Positions 55,801 through 64,000 of a stretch of 64,000 nt of DNA are shown one piece after another (position 1 is the stretch's first letter; each line of letters opens with the position of its first letter). A program made the translations under genes and the position numbers. The notes below the pieces were generated by a model. That model was not told the origin of the DNA. It worked only from the letters and a program-made list of their open reading frames with translations, and did no database searches. The stretch lies in the NCBI RefSeq assembly GCF_029227915.1, contig NC_079884.1, forward strand, positions 5,396,001-5,460,000, given 5' to 3'. The stretch comes from Hydractinia symbiolongicarpus. Lineage: Eukaryota > Cnidaria > Hydrozoa > Anthoathecata > Hydractiniidae.

Positions 55801-58800
55801 CTCATGCGTTTTAGTGGTGAAAAAAAAAATTAAAAAATCGTTCAGGAAATGAGTTTACTCCCTGGGTACTTTCTTTGTATACATTCGACTATACGGGCCA
55901 AGCCCTGGATTTACGGGAAAACGCGGGATTTCGTTTGCCGGCGATTAAACCTCTTTCATTAAGCGTCTCATCAAAAATGAAAACATTTTTGAAAACTACA
56001 AGTCTCATGCGTTTTAGTGGTGAAAAAATAATTTAAAAAATCGTTCGGGAAATGAGTTTACTCCCTGGGTACTTTCTTTGTATACTTTTGACTATACGGG
56101 CCGAGTCCGGGATTTACGGGAAATCGCGGATTTTCGTTTGCCGGCGATTAAACTTCTTTTATTCAGCGTCCCATCAAATATGAAAATATTTTTGAAAACT
56201 ACAAGTCTCATGCGTTTAGTGGTGAAATAATAATTTAAAAAATCGTTTGGGAAATGAGTTTACTCCCTGGGTACTTTCTTTGTATACTTTTGACTATACG
56301 GCCGAGTCCAGGATTTACGGGAAATCGCAGGTTTTCGTTTGCCGGTGATTAAACTTCTTTTATTCAGCGTCTCATCAAAAATGAAAACATTTTTAAAAAC
56401 TACAAGTCTTATGCGTTTTAGTGGTGAAAAAATAATTTAAAAAATCGTTCTGGAAATGAGTTTACTCACAGGCTACTTTCTTTGTATACATTCGACTATA
56501 CGGGCCAAGCCCGGGATTTCCGGGAAATCGCGGGTTTTCGTTTTCCGGCGATTAAACCTCTTTCATTAAGCGTCTCATCAAAATTGAAAACATTTTTGAA
56601 AACTACAAGTTTCATGCGTTTTAGTGGTGAAAAAAAAATTTAAAAAATCGTTCGGGAAATGAGTTTACTCCCTGGGTACTTTCTTTGTATACTTTTGACT
56701 ATACGGGCCAAGCCCGGGATTTACGGGAAATCGCGGGTTTTCGTTTGCCGGCGATTAAACTTTTTTTTATTCAGCGTCTCATCAAAAATGAAAACATTTT
56801 TAAAAACTACAAGTCTTATGCGTTTTAGTGGTGAAAAAATAATTTAAAAAATCGTTCTGGAAATGAGTTTACTCACAGGCTACTTTCTTTGTATACATTC
56901 GACTATACGGGCCAAGCCCGGGATTTCCGGGAAATCGCGGGTTTTCGTTTTCCGGCGATTAAACCTCTTTCATTAAGCGTCTCATCAAAATTGAAAACAT
57001 TTTTGAAAACTACAAGTTTCATGCGTTTTAGTGGTGAAAAAAAAATTTAAAAAATCGTTCGGGAAATGAGTTTACTCCCTGGGTACTTTCTTTGTATACT
57101 TTTGACTATACGGGCCAAGCCCGGGATTTACGGGAAATCGCGGGTTTTCGTTTGCCGGCGATTAAACTTTTTTTTATTCAGCGTCTCATCAAAAATGAAA
57201 ACATTTTTAAAAACTACAAGTCTTATGCGTTTTAGTGGTGAAAAAATAATTTAAAAAATCGTTCTGGAAATGAGTTTACTCACAGGGTACTTTCTTTGTA
57301 TACTTTTGACTATACGGCCGAGTCCAGGATTTACGGGAAATCGCAGGTTTTCGTTTGCCGGCGATTAAACTTCTTTTATTCAGCGTCTCATCAAAAATGA
57401 AAACATTTTTAAAAACTACAAGTCTTATGCGTTTTAGTGGTGAAAAAATAATTTAAAAAATCGTTCTGGAAATGAGTTTACTCACAGGCTACTTTCTTTG
57501 TATACATTCGACTATACGGGCCAAGCCCGGGATTTCCGGGAAATCGCGGGTTTTCGTTTTCCGGCGATTAAACCTCTTTCATTAAGCGTCTCATCAAAAT
57601 TGAAAACATTTTTGAAAACTACAAGTTTCATGCGTTTTAGTGGTGAAAAAAAAATTTAAAAAATCGTTCGGGAAATGAGTTTACTCCCTGGGTACTTTCT
57701 TTGTATACTTTTGACTATACGGGCCAAGCCCGGGATTTACGGGAAATCGCGGGTTTTCGTTTGCCGGCGATTAAACTTTTTTTTATTCAGCGTCTCATCA
57801 AAAATGAAAACATTTTTAAAAACTACAAGTCTTATGCGTTTTAGTGGTGAAAAAATAATTTAAAAAATCGTTCTGGAAATGAGTTTACTCACAGGGTACT
57901 TTCTTTGTATACATTCGACTATACGGGCCAAGCCCGGGATTTACGGGAAATCGCGGGTTTTCGTTTTCCGGCGATTAAACCTCTTTCATTAAGCGTCTCA
58001 TCAAAAATGAAAACATTTTTAAAAACTACAAGTCTCATGCGTTTTAGTGGTGAAAAAAAAAATTAAAAAATCGTTCAGGAAATGAGTTTACTCCCTGGGT
58101 GCTTTCTTTGTATACATTCGACTATACGGGCCAAGCCCTGGATTTACGGGAAAACGCGGGATTTCGTTTGCCGGCGATTAAACCTCTTTCATTAAGCGTC
58201 TCATCAAAAATGAAAACATTTTTGAAAACTACAAGTCTCATGCGTTTTAGTGGTGAAAAAATAATTTAAAAAATCGTTCGGGAAATGAGTTTACTCCCTG
58301 GGTACTTTCTTTGTATACTTTTGACTATACGGGCCGAGTCCGGGATTTACGGGAAATCGCGGATTTTCGTTTGCCGGCGATTAAACTTCTTTTATTCAGC
58401 GTCCCATCAAATATGAAAATATTTTTGAAAACTACAAGTCTCATGCGTTTAGTGGTGAAATAATAATTTAAAAAATCGTTTGGGAAATGAGTTTACTCCC
58501 TGGGTACTTTCTTTGTATACTTTTGACTATACGGCCGAGTCCAGGATTTACGGGAAATCACAGGTTTTCGTTTGCCGGCGATTAAACTTCTTTTATTCAG
58601 CGTCTCATCAAAAATGAAAACATTTTTAAAAACTACAAGTCTTATGCGTTTTAGTGGTGAAAAAATAATTTAAAAAATCGTTCTGGAAATGAGTTTACTC
58701 ACAGGCTACTTTCTTTGCATACATTCGACTATACGGGCCAAGCCCGGGATTTCCGGGAAATCGCGGGTTTTCGTTTTCCGGCGATTAAACCTCTTTCATT

Positions 58801-59039
58801 AAGCGTCTCATCAAAATTGAAAACATTTTTAAAAAACTACAAGTTTCATGCGTTTTAGTGGTGAAAAAAAAATTTAAAAAATCGTTCGGGAAATGAGTTT
58901 ACTCCCTGGGTACTTTCTTTGTATACTTTTGACTATACGGGCCAAGCCCGGGATTTACGGGAAATCGCGGGTTTTCGTTTTCCGGCGATTAAACCTCTTT
59001 CATTAAGCGTCTCATCAAAAATGAAAACATTTTTAAAAA

Positions 59040-62000
59040 CTACAAGTCTTATGCGTTTTAGTGGTGAAAAAATAATTTAAAAAATCGTTCTGGAAATGAG
59101 TTTACTCACAGGCTACTTTCTTTGTATACATTCGACTATACGGGCCAAGCCCGGGATTTCCGGGAAATCGCGGGTTTTCGTTTTCCGGCGATTAAACCTC
59201 TTTCATTAAGCGTCTCATCAAAATTGAAAACATTTTTGAAAACTACAAGTTTCATGCGTTTTAGTGGTGAAAAAAAAATTTAAAAAATCGTTCGGGAAAT
59301 GAGTTTACTCCCTGGGTACTTTCTTTGTATACTTTTGACTATACGGGCCAAGCCCGGGATTTACGGGAAATCGCGGGTTTTCGTTTGCCGGCGATTAAAC
59401 TTTTTTTTATTCAGCGTCTCATCAAAAATGAAAACATTTTTAAAAACTACAAGTCTTATGCGTTTTAGTGGTGAAAAAATAATTTAAAAAATCGTTCTGG
59501 AAATGAGTTTACTCACAGGGTACTTTCTTTGTATACATTCGACTATACGGGCCAAGCCCGGGATTTACGGGAAATCGCGGGTTTTCGTTTTCCGGCGATT
59601 AAACCTCTTTCATTAAGCGTCTCATCAAAAATGAAAACATTTTTAAAAACTACAAGTCTCATGCGTTTTAGTGGTGAAAAAAAAAATTAAAAAATCGTTC
59701 AGGAAATGAGTTTACTCCCTGGGTGCTTTCTTTGTATACATTCGACTATACGGGCCAAGCCCTGGATTTACGGGAAAACGCGGGATTTCGTTTGCCGGCG
59801 ATTAAACCTCTTTCATTAAGCGTCTCATCAAAAATGAAAACATTTTTGAAAACTACAAGTCTCATGCGTTTTAGTGGTGAAAAAATAATTTAAAAAATCG
59901 TTCGGGAAATGAGTTTACTCCCTGGGTACTTTCTTTGTATACTTTTGACTATACGGGCCCAGTCCGGGATTTACGGGAAATCGCGGATTTTCGTTTGCCG
60001 GCGATTAAACTTCTTTTATTCAGCGTCCCATCAAATATGAAAATATTTTTGAAAACTACAAGTCTCATGCGTTTAGTGGTGAAATAATAATTTAAAAAAT
60101 CGTTTGGGAAATGAGTTTACTCCCTGGGTACTTTCTTTGTATACTTTTGACTATACGGCCGAGTCCAGGATTTACGGGAAATCACAGGTTTTCGTTTGCC
60201 GGCGATTAAACTTCTTTTATTCAGCGTCTCATCAAAAATGAAAACATTTTTAAAAACTACAAGTCTTATGCGTTTTAGTGGTGAAAAAATAATTTAAAAA
60301 ATCGTTCTGGAAATGAGTTTACTCACAGGCTACTTTCTTTGCATACATTCGACTATACGGGCCAAGCCCGGGATTTCCCGGAAATCGCGGGTTTTCGTTT
60401 TTCGGCGATTAAACCTCTTTCATTAAGCGTCTCATCAAAATTGAAAACATTTTTAAAAAACTACAAGTTTCATGCGTTTTAGTGGTGAAAAAAAAATTTA
60501 AAAAATCGTTCGGGAAATGAGTTTACTCCCTGGGTACTTTCTTTGTATACTTTTGACTATACGGGCCAAGCCCGGGATTTACGGGAAATCGCGGGTTTTC
60601 GTTTGCCGGCGATTAAACTTTTTTTTATTCAGCGTCTCATCAAAAATGAAAACATTTTTAAAAACTACAAGTCTTATGCGTTTTAGTGGTGAAAAAATAA
60701 TTTAAAAAATCGTTCTGGAAATGAGTTTACTCACAGGGTACTTTCTTTGTATACATTCGACTATACGGGCCAAGCCCGGGATTTACGGGAAATCGCAGGT
60801 TTTCGTTTTCCGGCGATTAAACCTCTTTCATTAAGCGTCTCATCAAAAATGAAAACATTTTTAAAAACTACAAGTCTCATGCGTTTTAGTGGTGAAAAAA
60901 AAAATTAAAAAATCGTTCAGGAAATGAGTTTACTCCCTGGGTACTTTCTTTGTATACATTCGACTATACGGGCCAAGCCCTGGATTTACGGGAACACGCG
61001 GGATTTCGTTTGCCGGCGATTAAACCTCTTTCATTAAGCGTCTCATCAAAAATGAAAACATTTTTGAAAACTACAAGTCTCATGCGTTTTAGTGGTGAAA
61101 AAATAATTTAAAAAATCGTTCGGGAAATGAGTTTACTCCCTGGGTACTTTCTTTGTATACTTTTGACTATACGGGCCGAGTCCGGGATTTACGGGAAATC
61201 GCGGATTTTCGTTTCCCGGCGATTAAACTTCTTTTATTCAGCGTCCCATCAAATATGAAAATATTTTTGAAAACTACAAGTCTCATGCGTTTAGTGGTAA
61301 AAAAATAATATAAAAAATCGTTCGGGAAATGAGTTTACTCCCTGGGTACTTTCTTTGTATACTTTTGACTATACGGGCCAAGCCCGGGATATACGGGAAA
61401 TCGCGGGTTTTCGTTTGCCGGCGATTAAACTACTTTTATTCAGCGTCTCATCAAAAATGAAAACATTTTTAAAAACTACAAGTCTTATGCGTTTTAGTGG
61501 TGAAAAAATAATTTAAAAAATCGTTCTGGAAATGAGTTTACTCACAGGCTACTTTCTTTGCATACATTCGACTATACGGGCCAAGCCCGGGATTTCCCGG
61601 AAATCGCGGGTTTTCGTTTTTCGGCGATTAAACCTCTTTCATTAAGCGTCTCATCAAAATTGAAAACATTTTTAAAAAACTACAAGTTTCATGCGTTTTA
61701 GTGGTGAAAAAAAAATTTAAAAAATCGTTCGGGAAATGAGTTTACTCCCTGGGTACTTTCTTTGTATACTTTTGACTATACGGGCCAAGCCCGGGATTTA
61801 CGGGAAATCGCGGGTTTTCGTTTGCCGGCGATTAAACTTTTTTTTATTCAGCGTCTCATCAAAAATGAAAACATTTTTAAAAACTACAAGTCTTATGCGT
61901 TTTAGTGGTGAAAAAATAATTTAAAAAATCGTTCTGGAAATGAGTTTACTCACAGGGTACTTTCTTTGTATACATTCGACTATACGGGCCAAGCCCGGGA

Positions 62001-62695
62001 TTTACGGGAAATCGCAGGTTTTCGTTTTCCGGCGATTAAACCTCTTTCATTAAGCGTCTCATCAAAAATGAAAACATTTTTAAAAACTACAAGTCTCATG
62101 CGTTTTAGTGGTGAAAAAAAAAATTAAAAAATCGTTCAGGAAATGAGTTTACTCCCTGGGTACTTTCTTTGTATACATTCGACTATACGGGCCAAGCCCT
62201 GGATTTACGGGAACACGCGGGATTTCGTTTGCCGGCGATTAAACCTCTTTCATTAAGCGTCTCATCAAAAATGAAAACATTTTTGAAAACTACAAGTCTC
62301 ATGCGTTTTAGTGGTGAAAAATTAATTTAAAAAATCGTTCGGGAAATGAGTTTACTCCCTGGGTACTTTCTTTGTATACTTTTGACTATACGGGCCGAGT
62401 CCGGGATTTACGGGAAATCGCGGATTTTCGTTTCCCGGCGATTAAACTTCTTTTATTCAGCGTCCCATCAAATATGAAAATATTTTTGAAAACTACAAGT
62501 CTCATGCGTTTAGTGGTAAAAAAATAATATAAAAAATCGTTCGGGAAATGAGTTTACTCCCTGGGTACTTTCTTTGTATACTTTTGACTATACGGGCCAA
62601 GCCCGGGATATACGGGAAATCGCGGGTTTTCGTTTGCCGGCGATTAAACTACTTTTATTCAGCGTCTCATCAAAAATGAAAACATTTTTAAAAAC
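59040..62695. repeat. Higher-order repeat, 6 monomers (about 1,218 bp) in three copies
   Basis: Copies start at about 59040, 60258 and 61477. Copies 2 and 3 share derived variants absent from copy 1 (GGGAACACGCGGG, TTTCCCGGCGATT, AAACTACTTTTATT, TTTTTCGGCG), so they separated most recently. CACAGGCTAC marks the first monomer of each copy. Boundaries are approximate. Confidence 0.8.
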
Positions 62696-64000
62696 TACAA
62701 GTCTTATGCGTTTTAGTGGTGAAAAAATAATTTAAAAAATCGTTCTGGAAATGAGTTTACTCACAGGGTACTTTCTTTGTATACTTTTGACTATACGGGC
62801 CGAGTCCGGGATTTAGGGAAATCGCAGGTTTTCGTTTGCCGGCGATTAAACTGCTTTTATTCAGCGTCTCATCAAAAATGAAAACATTTTTGAAAACTAC
62901 AAGTCTCATGAGTTTTAGTGGTGAAATAATAATTTAAAAAATCGTTTGGGAAATGAGTTTACTCCCTGGGTACTTTCTTTGTATACTTTTGACTATACGG
63001 GCCGAGTCCGGGATTTAGGGAAATCGCAGGTTTTCGTTTGCCGGCGATTAAACTGCTTTTATTCAGCGTCTCATCAAAAATGAAAACATTTTTGAAAACT
63101 ACAAGTCTCATGCGTTTTAGTGGTGAAAAAGTAATTTAAAAAATCGTTCGGGAAATGAGTTTACTCCCTGGGTACTTTCTTTGTATACTTTTGACTATAC
63201 GGGCCAAGCCCGGGATTTACGGGAAATCGCGGGTTTTCGTTTGCCGTCGATTAAACTGCTTTTATTCAGCGTCTCATCAAAAATGAAAACATTCTTGAAA
63301 ACTACAAGTCTCTTGCGTTTTAGTGGTGAAATAATAATTTAAAAAATCGTTTGGGAAATGAGTTTACTCCCTGGGTACTTTCTTTGTATACTTTTGACTA
63401 TACGGCCGAGTCCAGGATTTACGGGAAATCGCAGGTTTTCGTTTGCCGGCGATTAAACTTCTTTTATTCAGCGTCTTATCAAAAATGAAAACATTTTTAA
63501 AAACTACAAGTCTCATGCGTTTTAGTGGTGAAAAAGTAATTTAAAAAATCGTTCGGGAAATGAGTTTACTCCCTGGGTACTTTCTTTGTATACTTTTGAA
63601 TATACGGGCCAAGCCGTTATTTACGGGAAATCGCGGGTTGTCGTTTGCCGGCGATTAAACTTCTTTTATTCAGCGTCTCATCAAAAATGAAAACATTTTT
63701 AAAAACTACAGGTCTTATGCGTTTTAGTGGTGAAAAAATAATTTAAAAAATCGTTCGGGAAATGAGTTTACTCACAGGGTACTTTCTTTGTATACTTTTG
63801 ACTATACGGGCCGAGTCCGGGATTTACGGGAAATCGCGGATTTTCGTTTGCCGGCGATTAAACTTCTTTTATTCAGCGTCCCATCAAATATGAAAATATT
63901 TTTGAAAACTACAAGTCTCATGCATTTAGTGGTAAAAAAATAATATAAAAAATCGTTCGGGAAATGAGTTTACTCCCTGGGTACTTTCTTTGTATACTTT

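Larger units (their letters stand above)
10634..64000. repeat. Satellite DNA array, monomer about 203 bp, roughly 260 copies
   Basis: Head-to-tail monomers, each passing through AAAAAATCGTTCGGGAAATG, CTCCCTGGGTACTTTCTTTG, ACTATACGGGCC, CGCGGGTTTTCG, GCCGGCGATTAAAC, TTTTATTCAGCG, AAAATGAAAACATTTT and CATGCGTTTTAGTGGTG. Successive starts (10681, 10884, 11086, 11289) are 202-203 bases apart, and the array runs unbroken to the window edge. At least seven types can be told apart, for example ATTCGAC plus CCTCTTTCATTAAG; GTCCCATCAAATATG with a one-base-shorter GCGTTTAG; GGATATACGGG; TTTATATACATTCG with ACGTGCC; GTCCAGG with GTCTTATC; GAATATACGG with GCCGTTATT; and GGATTTAGGG. The period is not a multiple of three and no conserved long frame exists, so it is non-coding. 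Function is unknown; pericentromeric or subtelomeric heterochromatin would be typical. Confidence 0.97.

Noticed and set aside
10634-64000. Dozens of 60-120-residue reading frames in the satellite, several identical (for example those starting MSLLPGYFLC or MGNEFTPWVL).
   Set aside because: They are the same monomer read in a chance-open frame. The period is not divisible by three, frames end within one or two monomers, and indels between types ignore the frame.
10634-64000. CENP-B box in the satellite (TTCG-N4-A-N2-CGGG).
   Set aside because: The nearest matches (around TTTTCGTTTGCCGGCG and CCCGGGATTTACGGG) miss essential positions. I found no exact box.
10634-64000. Satellite derived from a sequence within the element.
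   Set aside because: I saw no convincing match between the monomer and any part of 1-10633, although the element's missing left terminus could not be compared.
1-64000. tRNA, rRNA or telomeric repeats.
   Set aside because: No cloverleaf with the usual conserved boxes, no rRNA-like stretch and no TTAGGG-type runs were noticed on either strand.

Overview
The window holds part of a Polinton/Maverick-type mobile element (about 1-10.6 kb) followed by one uninterrupted satellite DNA array that fills the rest (about 10,634-64,000). The host is almost certainly an invertebrate animal. The evidence is a retrovirus-type DD35E integrase together with a protein-primed family B DNA polymerase, the defining gene pair of Polintons. 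From memory of similar proteins, not from a search, the accessory genes look most like those of anthozoan cnidarians (corals and sea anemones). That taxonomic guess is moderate at best.

Element region. The left edge cuts into the element. Genes on the plus strand at 1-1072 encode four small membrane or coiled-coil proteins; one of them (473-616) is only 47 residues long and overlaps its neighbour's stop codon. A minus-strand 426-residue coiled-coil/membrane protein (1127-2407) converges on them, with a perfect 11-bp hairpin between the two stop codons. Two paralogous coiled-coil/hydrophobic-hairpin proteins follow (2448-2936 and 2961-3548), then the minus-strand integrase (3738-4715). Next come a small SAP-like protein (4807-5076), a free-standing copy of the polymerase's N-terminal SAP-like module (5472-5732) and the polymerase (5964-10390). 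The two spacers between the last three genes are diverged copies of each other and carry 46-bp and 25-bp tandem repeats. No capsid, packaging ATPase or maturation protease gene is present here; in a complete Polinton they would lie left of the window. No terminal inverted repeat could be identified.

Integrase and polymerase would provide integration and replication. The SAP-like modules probably bind nucleic acid. The hydrophobic coiled-coil proteins are plausible virion or membrane-remodelling proteins, but their function is unknown. The polymerase is broken by a net one-base frame change at a T11/(TTA)n microsatellite between motifs A and B, so this copy is either inactive, rescued by slippage, or mis-assembled at a homopolymer. 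Several genes share a start-proximal TAAAG box, often with an upstream ACGAT box, which looks like an element-specific promoter.

Satellite region. From about 10,634 to the right edge I see only head-to-tail copies of a roughly 203-bp monomer, about 260 copies. They fall into at least seven sequence types arranged in local higher-order repeats of 4 to 9 monomers. The array carries no convincing gene. It is AT-rich overall yet unusually rich in CpG, and every monomer keeps a short AT hairpin. The array abuts element-derived sequence abruptly and continues past the window.
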